Shown: positions 35,791-45,720, numbered from the stretch's first letter. The stretch is DNA of 64,000 bases from Streptomyces sp. NBC_01335 (GCF_035953295.1 NZ_CP108370.1:3501001-3565000); one strand, 5' to 3'. Notes: generated from the sequence alone by a model not told the origin. Numbers and translations are program-made.

Positions 35791-35976
35791 ATGAGCATCA
35801 AGAAGGCCGCTGTCACGGGGTTCGCGGCGCTGGCTCTCGCCCTTGGTGCGGCGGCGGGAGCGGCGCAGGCCGAGCCGGTGCAGTGGTCCGCGACGGCGGC
35901 CGCGGGCGACCTCGCGCCCCTCGCGACGGACCCCGGCACGACCCCCGACCCGCAGTCGGAGAACGGCCCCTCCTGA
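35791..35976 (+). CDS. Small secreted peptide with signal sequence
   Basis: This encodes 61 residues from ATG 35791, with GAAGG about eight bases upstream. Residues 1-27 are a clear Sec signal peptide (MSIKK, hydrophobic AAVTGFAALALALG core, A-x-A site AAGAAQA). The mature part is about 34 residues, acidic and Pro/Thr-rich (EPVQWSATAAAG, DPGTTPDPQSENGPS), with no Cys. No family is recognised. Its own promoter region carries the same repeats as the biosynthetic promoter. It could be a cluster-associated secreted peptide or, less likely, a substrate for the ATP-grasp enzymes; a Sec leader is not typical of ribosomal peptide precursors. Confidence 0.75.
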   Translation: MSIKKAAVTGFAALALALGAAAGAAQAEPVQWSATAAAGDLAPLATDPGTTPDPQSENGPS

Positions 35977-35989
35977 CGCGCACCCGGGG

Positions 35990-36047
35990 ACGCCGTCTGA
36001 GGGGCCGGCCCGGACCACGTCGGCCGGGCCTGCCCCTCAGGCGGCGT
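35990..36047. terminator. Bidirectional terminator hairpin
   Basis: A long interrupted inverted repeat (ACGCCGTCTGAGGGG with GGCCCG, answered by CGGGCC and CCCCTCAGGCGGCGT) sits between the convergent small-peptide gene and the SARP gene and overlaps the SARP stop. It should end transcription from both sides. Confidence 0.7.
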
Positions 36048-39000
36048 AACGGTCGAAGGGGATGCCCATCCTCGTGCAGAGTTCGTCGGCCTGCTCCCGG
36101 TGGACGCGGGCCGATTCGGCGTCGCCCAGCGCGGCCTCGGCCGTGGCCAGTCCGCGCAGCGCGTGGGCCGCTTCCACCCGGAATCCGATGACCTGGGCGT
36201 GGCGGTAGGCGTCCCGGTGCAGAGCGAGGGCGCGGTAGTGGCTGCCCCGGCGGCCGTGGACGTTGCCCAGGATGTTCTCCACCGCCGGCCGGCGGATGGC
36301 GGTGCCCTCGGACCTGATCAGCTCCAGCGAGCGCTCGGCGCAATCCGAGCTCCGCCGGTGGTCGCCCAGGCGCTGGTGGATGTCCGAGGCGACGGCGAAC
36401 GCCAGAGCGAGGTCCTCGGGCGTGCGTCTCTCGTCCCCGAGGCTCAGTGCCCGGGAGATGGTGGCGTGCGCCTGAGCCGTCTCGTTCAGGGAGAGCTGGG
36501 CGATGGCCAGGTCGGTCAGCGCGGTCACCCCTTCGCTCTCCGCTCCGTAGCGGCAGCTGAGCTGGACGGCCCGTTCTGCGGCCGCCGCCGCGTCCTGGTG
36601 CCGTCCGAGGTAGGAGTACACGGAACTGAGGTTGCTGTGGGCGTAGCCCTCCTGACGGCCGGCGGCTGAGCCTTGGAACAACTCCACCGCGCGTTCCAGG
36701 CATTCCTTGGCCGCCGCGAGACGGCCCAGGGAACTGTTCAGCAGGCCGAGCGAGTTGAGGCTGACCGCCATGTCGCGCCGGTCGTCCAGCTCCTCGGCGA
36801 TGGCGAGCGCCTCGGCGACCGTGGCGATCCCCTCGGTGAACCGGCCCGCCTTCCACTGCGCGACCGACAGGTTGTTCAGGCAGTTGCGCAACGCCGGCAG
36901 GTTGTTCAGCCGCCGTGCGGCGGTGGCGGCGAGGGCGGCGGTCTCCTCGTACTGCGGCAGGTAGCTGCGCATGTCGAGGTAGAACACGAGATTCCGGGCG
37001 AGCGGGACGGCCTGCTCGTCGAACCCCTCCTCGGCCACCGCGTGCCGCACGAGCGCGAGCAGCGTGCTGTGTTCCCGGTCGAAGACCGCGGCCGCCAGCT
37101 TGGGCGTCATGACCGCCGGCGGCGCGGCGGACGGGGAGCCCCGCAGCGGGTCGGCGCCCCGCGAGGGGAACAGGACGCGGCATGCCTCGTCCGTCACGGC
37201 CAGTCCGTGGTCGAGCAGCCGGGCGAAGGCCGCCGTCTCGTCCCCCTCGGGCGGCAGCCGCCGCGCGAACCGGCGGACCAGGTCGTGGAAGGCGTAGCGG
37301 TCCATCTCGTGCTGCTCCAGGAGATGGACGTCGAGGAACTGCTCCAGCACGTCCTCCGCGTCCGCCCGCTCCAGGCCGAGCAGCGCCGCCGCCGCGGGGA
37401 CGTCGAAGTCCGTGCCGGGATGGATCGCGAGCAGCCGCAGCATCGTGCGGTGCTCCACTCCCATGGCCTGGTAGGAGAGCCGCAGCGTGGCCTCGACGCT
37501 GCGGTCCCCCGAGCGCAGTTCGTCCAGGCGCCGGGACTCGTCGGCGAGCCGGTCCACCAGATAGCGCACCGTCCAGCGCGCCCGGCTGCGCAGCCGGGCC
37601 GCCGCGACGCACAGCGCCAGCGGGAGGTGTCCGCAGAGCTCGGCGAGCCGTTCCATCTCCGCCGACTCGGTCCTGGCGCGCTCCTCCCCGAGCGCGGCCC
37701 GGAGCAGAGCGAGGGAGTCGGCCGGGGGCAGAACGTCCAGGCTCACCGACTCCGAGCCGTCGAGTTCGCTCATCCGGCTGCGGCTGGTGATCAGCACGAG
37801 GCAGCCCGCCGACGCCGGGAGGAGCGGTCGGACCTGTGCCGCGTCCGCCGCGTTGTCGAGGACGAGCAGGACCCGACGGCCGGACAGGGCGGAGCGCCAC
37901 AGGGCGACGCGCCCGTCCAGGTCCTCGGGAATCCGCTCGTCGGGCACGCCCAGGGTGCGCAGCAGCGCGGCGATCACGATGCCGGGGTCGCGGGGCTCCT
38001 GGCTCGGTGAGAACCCGCGCAGATCGGTGTGGAGCCGCCCGTCCGGATAGGCATCCGCGAGCCGGTGCGCGGCCCGGACCACGAGGGAGGTCTTGCCGCT
38101 GCCGCCCATGCCGTCGACGGCGACGATCCGCAGCCGTCGGGTGTCGTCGGCCGTGCCGAGCAGCAGGTCCAGCTCTCGCTCACGGCCGGCGTAGCCGGTG
38201 AGGTCGTGCGGCAGCGTGCAGGGGGCCGCGTACTCGTCGGGCGCGGCCGGTTCCGGACCCGACGGATTCTCGTGCCCGGCCGTACGCGGTGCGGCCTGCA
38301 GTTCGGGGCGCCCGTGCAGGATCGCCTCGTACAAGCTGCCGAGCTGCCGTCCCGGATCGACCCCCAGTTCCTCCACGAGGATCTCGCGCAGCGCGGTGTA
38401 CTCGCCGAGCGCCTCCGCCTGCCGTCCCGACCGGTACAGGGCGAGCATCAGCTGCCCTCGGAGACTCTCCCGCAGCGGATGCTGGGCGACCAGCTCCATC
38501 AGGTCGCCGACGAGTTCCTGGTGCTCACCGAGGTCGAGACGCAGATCGACGAGCTGGCCGATGGCGGCGAGGCGGCGCTCCTCCAGCACGGCGTAGCCGG
38601 CCGCGATGAGAGGCCCGCTGCTCTCCGCGTCGGGGGCCGGACCGCGCCACAGGCCGAGTGCCGTACGCAGCTGCTCGGCGGCCTCCGCCGTCATGCGGGC
38701 ACCGAGGGCCTCGCGTGCCCGCTGCAACCGCAGGGAGAACAGGCTGATGTCCAGCTCTCCGGGCGGGATGTCCGCCCGGTAGCCGGGCCCGTCCGTGACG
38801 AAAACCGCTGAGCCGCCCGGGATGCGCTGGCGCAGGTCACCGATGGCCTTGCGTACCTGGTGGGCAGCTGTGGACGGTGGGTTCTCCCCCCAGACCGCCT
38901 CGACGAGCCGGGCCACCGGCAGCATCTGGCCGGGACTGAGCAGCAGAGTCGTCAGGACACGGGGCAGTACGGACCCGCCGAGCCGCAGCCGGCGCTCGCC

Positions 39001-39054
39001 GACCCGGACCTCAAGCGAGCCCAGCACGGCGAAACTCACCGTCTCCTGCGCCAT
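36037..39054 (-). CDS. SARP-family regulator with NB-ARC and TPR domains (AfsR-like)
   Basis: This is a 1005-residue protein from ATG 39054 (MAQETVSFAVLGSLEVRVG). Residues 1-95 are an OmpR-type winged-helix DNA-binding domain, 100-245 the bacterial transcriptional activation domain (SLFSLRLQRAREAL; LGVDPGRQL), about 300-560 an NB-ARC ATPase (VDGMGGSGKTSL; VLLVLDNAAD), and 690-1000 a TPR array. This is the layout of AfsR and large SARPs, which activate antibiotic clusters at direct heptamer repeats. CGGGAA repeats at 11-bp spacing in two cluster promoters are candidate targets. The gene is convergent to the small-peptide gene and has a long leader upstream. No TTA codon was noticed. Confidence 0.92.
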   Translation of the reverse strand: MAQETVSFAVLGSLEVRVGERRLRLGGSVLPRVLTTLLLSPGQMLPVARLVEAVWGENPPSTAAHQVRKAIGDLRQRIPGGSAVFVTDGPGYRADIPPGELDISLFSLRLQRAREALGARMTAEAAEQLRTALGLWRGPAPDAESSGPLIAAGYAVLEERRLAAIGQLVDLRLDLGEHQELVGDLMELVAQHPLRESLRGQLMLALYRSGRQAEALGEYTALREILVEELGVDPGRQLGSLYEAILHGRPELQAAPRTAGHENPSGPEPAAPDEYAAPCTLPHDLTGYAGRERELDLLLGTADDTRRLRIVAVDGMGGSGKTSLVVRAAHRLADAYPDGRLHTDLRGFSPSQEPRDPGIVIAALLRTLGVPDERIPEDLDGRVALWRSALSGRRVLLVLDNAADAAQVRPLLPASAGCLVLITSRSRMSELDGSESVSLDVLPPADSLALLRAALGEERARTESAEMERLAELCGHLPLALCVAAARLRSRARWTVRYLVDRLADESRRLDELRSGDRSVEATLRLSYQAMGVEHRTMLRLLAIHPGTDFDVPAAAALLGLERADAEDVLEQFLDVHLLEQHEMDRYAFHDLVRRFARRLPPEGDETAAFARLLDHGLAVTDEACRVLFPSRGADPLRGSPSAAPPAVMTPKLAAAVFDREHSTLLALVRHAVAEEGFDEQAVPLARNLVFYLDMRSYLPQYEETAALAATAARRLNNLPALRNCLNNLSVAQWKAGRFTEGIATVAEALAIAEELDDRRDMAVSLNSLGLLNSSLGRLAAAKECLERAVELFQGSAAGRQEGYAHSNLSSVYSYLGRHQDAAAAAERAVQLSCRYGAESEGVTALTDLAIAQLSLNETAQAHATISRALSLGDERRTPEDLALAFAVASDIHQRLGDHRRSSDCAERSLELIRSEGTAIRRPAVENILGNVHGRRGSHYRALALHRDAYRHAQVIGFRVEAAHALRGLATAEAALGDAESARVHREQADELCTRMGIPFDRYAA

Positions 39055-39592
39055 GTCGCCTACCCGTTCCCTGGATCGCCCCGTCGCCACGGCTCCCCCA
39101 CAAAGGCTCCGACGCGCACGACTCCCGCGCCTTCGAATGCCTTCCCACCTGGGGATTCACATGACGTGCACCAATGTAAGAGGCTCATTCCGGGAGGGTC
39201 AGACCCCTCCTGGGTGACCCTTCTCACCCCCCAGCCCAGTTGACTGGCACCCCGTAAGCCCCGCCGACCGGATGCCAACCGCGTTTCCCGGCCGGCACCA
39301 CCGGCGGCGGACGCGTCGACACCGTCGACTTCGGCAGCCCGCCCTTCCGTGCCCGATCTGCTTGATCCGTGGGGCGGGAAAGGTGTGGGACGGGAAAGGT
39401 GTGAGGACCGGACAGCTCGACGCCTCCGACAGACCCGTCGGAGACCTGTGGATCTCACCTGTCGGCGCCAAGGGCGGTGGCACTCACCTGACGGAGCCTC
39501 ACGCACGGCTGTCCACCGGTTGTCCACCGGGGGCGACCATGGTGCGCCGAGAGAAGTGCCCCGCCGTTGGACATTGATCTCGAAAAGAACAA
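39055..39592. other. Long gap upstream of the SARP gene
   Basis: About 540 bases lie between the SARP start and the tRNA terminator. They presumably hold the SARP promoter. I see no credible coding frame, RNA gene or strong repeat in it. Confidence 0.5.
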
Positions 39593-39625
39593 AACCCCAG
39601 GTCACAAGAGCTGCGACCTGGGGTT
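39593..39625 (-). terminator. Rho-independent terminator of tRNA-Thr
   Basis: A perfect 11-bp stem (AACCCCAGGTC / GACCTGGGGTT) has an 11-base loop. On the minus strand it is followed by a T-rich run (TTTTGTTCTTTT), directly downstream of the tRNA. Confidence 0.9.
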
Positions 39626-39632
39626 CACGGTG

Positions 39633-39707
39633 AGCCCCCTGTCGGATTCGAACCGACGACCTACGCATTACAAGTGCGTTGCTCTGGCCGGACTGAGCTA
39701 AGGAGGC
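39633..39707 (-). tRNA. tRNA-Thr (anticodon TGT)
   Basis: This is a 75-base cloverleaf on the minus strand. The acceptor stem is GCCTCCT/AGGGGGC with one U-G pair, the anticodon arm ACGCA-CTTGTAA-TGCGT gives anticodon TGT (codon ACA), and the T arm is GTCGG-TTCGAAT-CCGAC. CCA is not encoded. The 3' base before CCA would be T. Confidence 0.95.
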
Positions 39708-39780
39708 GAGCGCGGGCGCGGCCCCTGCGCGGGGCCCGGCGCGTGCCCGTGCAGTGTAACCAATGCGGCGTGTGTCCAGG

Positions 39781-39795
39781 ACGTGAAATTCACGT
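39781..39795. promoter_or_regulatory. 15-bp palindrome upstream of msiK
   Basis: ACGTGAA-A-TTCACGT is a perfect inverted repeat about 125 bases before the msiK start, in the gap between the divergent tRNA and msiK. It has operator form; the regulator is unknown. Confidence 0.45.
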
Positions 39796-39920
39796 GGCCT
39801 GGACTACAGACAGAACGCAAAACGCCAGGTAGCGTCGCAGCGGGTTCACCCGAGTGGACCAGATCACTCCGTTACTCGGATCGTCCGGCACGTTCCTGCC
39901 GGTGAAGGAGAAGCATCCGC

Positions 39921-41057
<1,137 letters not shown>

Positions 41058-41109
41058 TCGACACCGCACCACCGCACGGGCGCCTGACCGCCCGGGCAGC
41101 TGAACACAC

Positions 41110-41147
41110 CGACGGTCCCGTCTCCTTCCGAGGAGGCGGGACCGTCG
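41110..41147 (+). terminator. Terminator of msiK
   Basis: A near-perfect 16-bp stem (CGACGGTCCCGTCTCC / GGAGGCGGGACCGTCG) has loop TTCCGA and lies about 50 bases after the msiK stop. There is no clear T-run, as is common in Streptomyces. Confidence 0.85.
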
Positions 41148-41391
41148 TCGTACACGGGCCACCCCCACCCCGCACGCCACCCCACGAGCCCCCACGTGCC
41201 ACCCCGCGGGATCACGCACGCCGCCCCCGACAGGGTTTGAGGGACGGGACCGGCGCGAGCGGCGAATACCGGCTCCAGTCGGGGCAATTCCCCCTCCCCC
41301 GTCAACCTCCGATTCGAAAAGGGCGCTCGAACTCTCCCCCGCGAGAGTGACGGAAGGTCGCCGACTCGTCACGGACCGCTACGCTCGCTGC
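41148..41391. other. Gap after the msiK terminator
   Basis: Nothing but presumed promoter sequence for the small secreted protein downstream was seen; an in-frame GTG at 41347 is an alternative start for that gene. Confidence 0.4.
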
Positions 41392-41805
41392 GTGACCCAC
41401 ACCGCGCGCCGAATCGGCCGTACCCTCGCCTTCGTCCTGCCCGTCGTCATGGTCCTGTCCGGGACGCTCGCGGTCACCCGCGTGCCGTGGTCAGCGCCGA
41501 ACACGGACACCCAGCTGCTGACCACCGCCTCGGCGACCGTGTCGCAGAAGGCCAAGCCTCTCGCGCCGCAGGACATCCTGCGCGAGAAGCTGCTCGTCGA
41601 ACTCAAGGAGAAGGACCCGGGCGTCGCCCTGACGGACCTTCAGCGTGCGGTCGAGCAGAAGCCTTCACTGGCCCGCCACTGCATGTCGATCGCCAAGGCG
41701 CTCGGCAAGGCGGCCGTCGAGCAGTACGGTCCGACGCGCGCGCACCGCTTCTCGCGACCGGTCTGCGACACGTCGTTCGCCTCGGGCGTCGCACAGTTCA
41801 GCTGA
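41392..41805 (+). CDS. Small secreted or membrane-anchored protein of unknown function
   Basis: This encodes 137 residues from GTG 41392 (VTHTARRIGRTLAF); a GTG at 41347 would add 15 residues. A basic start and hydrophobic segment (LAFVLPVVMVLSGTLAV) form a signal peptide or anchor. The mature part is about 105 residues, helical and Lys/Gln-rich, with two Cys (RHCMSI and PVCDTSF) that could form a disulfide bond outside the cell. No named family is recognised. It lies between msiK and the nucleotidyltransferase gene, about 90 bases upstream of the latter. Confidence 0.75.
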   Translation: MTHTARRIGRTLAFVLPVVMVLSGTLAVTRVPWSAPNTDTQLLTTASATVSQKAKPLAPQDILREKLLVELKEKDPGVALTDLQRAVEQKPSLARHCMSIAKALGKAAVEQYGPTRAHRFSRPVCDTSFASGVAQFS

Positions 41806-41894
41806 ACGCACTCCGGTCGGCCCTCGGTCCGGTTGACCGCAGTCCGACCGAACGCGACCGGCAGACATGGCAGGCACGGCATATCGTGCCTGCC

Positions 41895-42614
41895 ATGCTG
41901 CATACGTATCCGACGCAGGCCGTGGTCCTGGCCGGTGGCCAGGGGTCGCGACTGCGCCCGTACACCGATGACCGTCCCAAGCCGATGGTCGAGATCCCGG
42001 GCACCGGGACCCCGATCATCGGCCATCAGCTTTCCTGGCTGGCCGCCGAGGGCGTCACCGACGTCGTGATCTCCTGCGGCCATCTCGCCGAGGTGCTCCA
42101 GGAGTGGCTGGATTCGGCCGTCCTCCCGCTGAACGTGACGACGGTCGTCGAGAACGAGCCCCTGGGGCGTGGCGGTGGGCTGAAGTACGCCGCCGCCCGG
42201 CTGCCCGATCCGGAGCAGCCCTGGTACGCCACGAACGGCGACATCTGGACCCGCTTCTCGCTGCGCGAGATGGCCGCGTTCCACGCGGAGCGCGACGCCA
42301 CGGCCACCCTCGCCCTGGCCCGGCCGCGCATTCCGTGGGGTGCCGTGGAGACGGACGCGTTCGGGCACATCACCGACTTCATCGAGTCGCCGCCGTCGCC
42401 GTATCTGATCAACGCCGGTGTGTACGTGTTCTCCCCCGCTTTCACGGGGCTGCTGCCCGACCGGGGCGACCACGAGCGGACCACCTTCCCGCGGCTGGCC
42501 CGCGAGCGCCTGCTCGCCGGGTACCCGCTGCCGCAGGGCGCCTACTGGCGGGCGATCGACACGGCGAAGGACCTGACCGAGGCCGCCAAGGAACTCGGGG
42601 CACAGGCGGGCTGA
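41895..42614 (+). CDS. Sugar-phosphate nucleotidyltransferase family protein
   Basis: This is a 239-residue protein from ATG 41895; GTG 41886 is possible. The N-terminus carries the NTP-transferase signature AVVLAGGQGSRLRPYTDDRPKPMVEIPG, whose G-G-x-G-x-R-L loop binds the nucleotide and whose Lys contacts the sugar phosphate. Further motifs are WYATNGDIWTRF (metal-binding Asp) and INAGVYVFSPAF. The length equals the catalytic domain alone, without the left-handed beta-helix acyltransferase domain seen in GlmU-type proteins. It probably activates a hexose-1-phosphate, like mannose-1-phosphate guanylyltransferases, but base and sugar are not determined here. Confidence 0.88.
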   Translation: MLHTYPTQAVVLAGGQGSRLRPYTDDRPKPMVEIPGTGTPIIGHQLSWLAAEGVTDVVISCGHLAEVLQEWLDSAVLPLNVTTVVENEPLGRGGGLKYAAARLPDPEQPWYATNGDIWTRFSLREMAAFHAERDATATLALARPRIPWGAVETDAFGHITDFIESPPSPYLINAGVYVFSPAFTGLLPDRGDHERTTFPRLARERLLAGYPLPQGAYWRAIDTAKDLTEAAKELGAQAG

Positions 42615-42703
42615 GGCACGCACTCCGGCTGAGCGCGCAGCCCGGCTGAGGAGTAAGGCCGCCCCACGCGCACAGCAAGAGGTCCCACCCGTACACACAC
42701 AGC

Positions 42704-42739
42704 AAGAGGTCCCACCGACAGCCGTCGGTGGGACCTCTT
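42704..42739. terminator. Bidirectional terminator
   Basis: A perfect 16-bp stem (AAGAGGTCCCACCGAC / GTCGGTGGGACCTCTT) with loop AGCC lies between two convergent genes. The left arm plus upstream bases (ACAGCAAGAGGTCCCACC) is duplicated directly at 42672-42689. Confidence 0.9.
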
Positions 42740-42765
42740 CAGCGTTACTACCGAACCGCTGCTCG

Positions 42766-44427
42766 TCAGCCGAGGAGCCCCCCGAGCGGGTTCCGGCCGC
42801 CGCCTGAGGTCGAGTCGGCGGAGCCGGTGTCGCCGTCGGACGGGTCCGAGGTGTCCCCGCCGGTGGCGCCTCCTCCGTCGCCGCCGGTGGTGGCACCGGA
42901 GGAGGACGGGCCGGAGGAGCTGGCGGACGGGGGTGCCTGCGGAGACGTCTCCTGCTGCGGGGGGGCCTGGACGGTGCCCTGCGTCGCGCTGGGCTCGGCG
43001 TCCGTACCGGTGGTGGCCTGTCCGGCGGTGGCCTCGGTGCTCGGGGCGGTGCGCTCGGCGGACGGGGCCGGCGGGGCGACGGAGCGGGACGGTACGGGGG
43101 TGCGCTCCGGGGCCTTCTTCTTCGGCGCCTTGGGCTTCACCGGGGTCTCCTCCGGGAGCGGCATGCCGGGCAGCTGGTTGGTCGGCTTCTCGTTCGGGCC
43201 GGGTACGGTCACGACCTGGGTGGACCGGACCGCGCCGCCCAGCACGGAGCCGACGAGCAGCGTGAGTCCGACGATCACGCTCGCCAGGACCGAGCCGCGC
43301 CGCAGCACCCGGCTGCGGAGCTCCCAGAGCTCGGAGCGCGGGCCGAGCCGGCGCCACGCCTCGCCGGCCAGGCGGGCGTCGACCGAGTAGACCGGGGCGC
43401 CCGCGATGACGAGCGGGCTCCAGGCGGCGAGGAAGATGATGTCCGGGGCGTCGTAGACGGCGACGGTGTGCCAGCTGACGGTGACCAGCAGCGCGGCGGA
43501 GAGCAGCGCGCCGAAGGCGGCGGCGACCCGCTGCCAGAGGCCGAGGACGGTGAGCACACCGACGATGACCTGGAGGAAGGCGACGGTGAGGCCCGCGCCG
43601 ACCGGGTGCGAGAGGGCGGCCTCGCGCAGCGGCTCGGCCGCCGCCCACGGGTGGAGCGAGTTGAGCCACTTGACCATGGAGCCGCGTTCGCCGCCGTCGA
43701 AGAAGACGGGGTCGCAGAGCTTGCCCATGCCCGCGTAGATGGAGATGAAGCCGAGGAACACGCGGAGCGGGAAGAGGACGACGCCGAGGTTCATCCGGCG
43801 GCCCGGGTAGTAGGCGTGCCGGACGGAGTCGCCGGAGGTCCGCCGTTCGCGGGCCTCGGGGCCTTCGTCCGGGTCGTCGTACCCGTCGTCTGCGTACCGG
43901 TCGTCGTACCCCTCGGCGCCGGACTTGTCGTCGCCGTAGCGGCCGTTGCCGAACTTCTCGTCGTACCGTTCGAAGCCGTCGTACGCGGGGCCGGCCCCGT
44001 CGTACGCGCCGACCGCCTGCCGCATCGGCGGGAGGAGCGGGCCGCCGCCCGCGCGTTGCGGGGTGGGCAGCACCGGGTTGGGCTGCGTCTCGTCCAGGCG
44101 CGGGATGAGCTGGGTGGCACCGGAGGGGCTATGGCCGGTGGAGGAGTTGCGTACGGCCTGGAGCAGGCCCGACGCCCCCGGATCGCCCGGCTCCGACCTC
44201 CCGCTCCAGACGACCGGGGCCCGCCTGCGCCCCCCGGCCCCACTCATCGCCGGGACGCGTGCGGCGCCGACCGGAGCCGGACCCCGCAGCCGTGCGCGCT
44301 GGCCCGGGGGAAGCTGCACCCGGAAGCTGGCGTGGTTGACGATGACCTGCGCGGGGTCGCTGTCCACCTTGGTCATGCTCAGGGCGGGTTGATCGTCGAA
44401 CCGAGGCGTTCTGGTGTCCACACTCAT
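42766..44427 (-). CDS. DoxX-family membrane protein with long disordered termini
   Basis: This is a 553-residue protein from ATG 44427. Residues 1-205 are low-complexity and polar, ending in an Asp/Tyr-rich segment (GYDDRYADDGYDDPDEG). About 210-395 holds the DoxX unit: NLGVVLFPLRVFLGFISIYAGMGKL, then three further helices. Another membrane helix (SVIVGLTLLVGSVLGG) precedes a 150-residue extracellular-type Pro/Ser/Thr/Ala tail. DoxX proteins are small membrane proteins linked to thiol-oxidant and quinone systems in mycobacteria; the role in this longer form is unknown. The gene is convergent with the nucleotidyltransferase gene. Confidence 0.85.
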   Translation of the reverse strand: MSVDTRTPRFDDQPALSMTKVDSDPAQVIVNHASFRVQLPPGQRARLRGPAPVGAARVPAMSGAGGRRRAPVVWSGRSEPGDPGASGLLQAVRNSSTGHSPSGATQLIPRLDETQPNPVLPTPQRAGGGPLLPPMRQAVGAYDGAGPAYDGFERYDEKFGNGRYGDDKSGAEGYDDRYADDGYDDPDEGPEARERRTSGDSVRHAYYPGRRMNLGVVLFPLRVFLGFISIYAGMGKLCDPVFFDGGERGSMVKWLNSLHPWAAAEPLREAALSHPVGAGLTVAFLQVIVGVLTVLGLWQRVAAAFGALLSAALLVTVSWHTVAVYDAPDIIFLAAWSPLVIAGAPVYSVDARLAGEAWRRLGPRSELWELRSRVLRRGSVLASVIVGLTLLVGSVLGGAVRSTQVVTVPGPNEKPTNQLPGMPLPEETPVKPKAPKKKAPERTPVPSRSVAPPAPSAERTAPSTEATAGQATTGTDAEPSATQGTVQAPPQQETSPQAPPSASSSGPSSSGATTGGDGGGATGGDTSDPSDGDTGSADSTSGGGRNPLGGLLG

Positions 44428-44580
44428 CTAACCGAGTGACGTGACGTTAGGACACTGCCTTGACCTCGTCTATGTGTCCGAGAACCGTCAACACCGCGTG
44501 TGCCGTGCACCGTTCCGGTTCACCGCGCGCCCCACATACCCCGTTCGTCCCCGTATCGGCAGGCTCGGCCGCCCGCCGGC

Positions 44581-45720
44581 TCAGGAGGTGAGCGGTTCCC
44601 ACCAGGCACGGTTCTCCCGGTACCAGGCGGTGGTCTCGGCGAGCCCTTCGGGGAGCGCGCGGCGCGGCCGGTAGCCCAGTTCCGTGCGGGCGCGCGACCA
44701 GGCGGCGCCGGCCGCCGGGACCTCTTCGGTACGGGGGGCCACGGGCTTCCCGGCCGGGCGGCCCGCCTCTTCGGTACGGGCCGGGAGGGCGCCGCACAGC
44801 TCCGCCAGGAGTCCGGTCAGCTGCTCCTCGCTCAGTTCCGCTCCACCGCCGAGGTTGTAGGTGCGGCCGGGGCGGCCCCGGGTCCGGGCGAGTTCGATGC
44901 CCCGGCAGTGGTCCTCGACGTGCAGCCAGTCGCGCACCCGGGCGCCCTCGTCCCCGCCCCCACCGTCCCCGTCCCCGAGCACCACGTCGAGTCCGCCCAG
45001 CAGCCGGGTGACCAGGGACGGCACGGTGTGCTCGGGGAACTGGTGCGGGCCGTACGTCCCGGCGGCCCGCACCACGCGGACGTCCAGGCCGTGGGTGCGG
45101 TGGTGGGCCAGCGCGATCAGGTCGGCGGACGCCTTCGACGCGGAGTACGGGGAGTCGGGGGCGAGCGGGGCCTCCTCGGCGCGGGGGCCCGCGCCCCCGG
45201 GGCCGTACACCTCGTCGGTGGAGATGTGGACGAACCTGCGGACCCCGCCGCGCAGGGCGGCCTCCGCGAGGGTCTGCGTACCGAGCACGTTGGTCGCCAC
45301 GAAGACCGCCGTACCGTCCACCGACCGGTCCACCTGCGTCTCGGCCGCGAAGTGCACGATCTCGTCGTGCCGGCCGGCCAGCCGGGCGGCGACCGCCGGG
45401 TCGCAGACGTCCCCGTGCACGAACCCGAACCGCGGATCGGCGAGCACGGTCGTGAGGTTGGTCAGGGTGCCCGCGTGGGTCAGCTTGTCCAGGACGGTCA
45501 CGGTCACGTCGCCGGGTCCTTCCGGGCCGAGGACATGGCGTACGTACGCGGAGCCGACGAAACCCGCGCCGCCGGTGACGAGGAGACGGGTCGGGCCGCC
45601 GGAGGCCCGGCGCTCCCCGCCACCGTCCGGCGGCACCGGGATGCCCGACTGCACAGGGATCCCCGGTGGCACAGGGTCTCCCGACGACACAGGGGTGCCC
45701 GGTGCGTTCCGGAAATTCAT
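44581..45720 (-). CDS. dTDP-glucose 4,6-dehydratase-like NAD-dependent epimerase/dehydratase
   Basis: This encodes about 379 residues from ATG 45720; GTG 45744 would add eight. After a 40-residue Pro/Gly-rich lead, a Rossmann domain begins LLVTGGAGFVGSAYVRHVL. RfbB-like signatures follow: HFAAETQVDRSVDG, HISTDEVYGPGG with the Asp-Glu pair used in dehydration, the Y-x-x-x-K dyad YSASKAS, and YGPHQFPEH. These point to NDP-hexose 4,6-dehydration rather than simple epimerisation. The lead and a Gly/Asp-rich insert (GDGDGGGGDEGARV) are unusual. It is divergent from the sulfotransferase gene and may supply a deoxysugar for the glycosyltransferase downstream of that operon. Confidence 0.87.
   Translation of the reverse strand: MNFRNAPGTPVSSGDPVPPGIPVQSGIPVPPDGGGERRASGGPTRLLVTGGAGFVGSAYVRHVLGPEGPGDVTVTVLDKLTHAGTLTNLTTVLADPRFGFVHGDVCDPAVAARLAGRHDEIVHFAAETQVDRSVDGTAVFVATNVLGTQTLAEAALRGGVRRFVHISTDEVYGPGGAGPRAEEAPLAPDSPYSASKASADLIALAHHRTHGLDVRVVRAAGTYGPHQFPEHTVPSLVTRLLGGLDVVLGDGDGGGGDEGARVRDWLHVEDHCRGIELARTRGRPGRTYNLGGGAELSEEQLTGLLAELCGALPARTEEAGRPAGKPVAPRTEEVPAAGAAWSRARTELGYRPRRALPEGLAETTAWYRENRAWWEPLTS

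Noticed and set aside
36037..39054. Possibility that the SARP gene is bldA-controlled through a TTA codon
   Set aside because: I saw no in-frame TTA when reading the gene.
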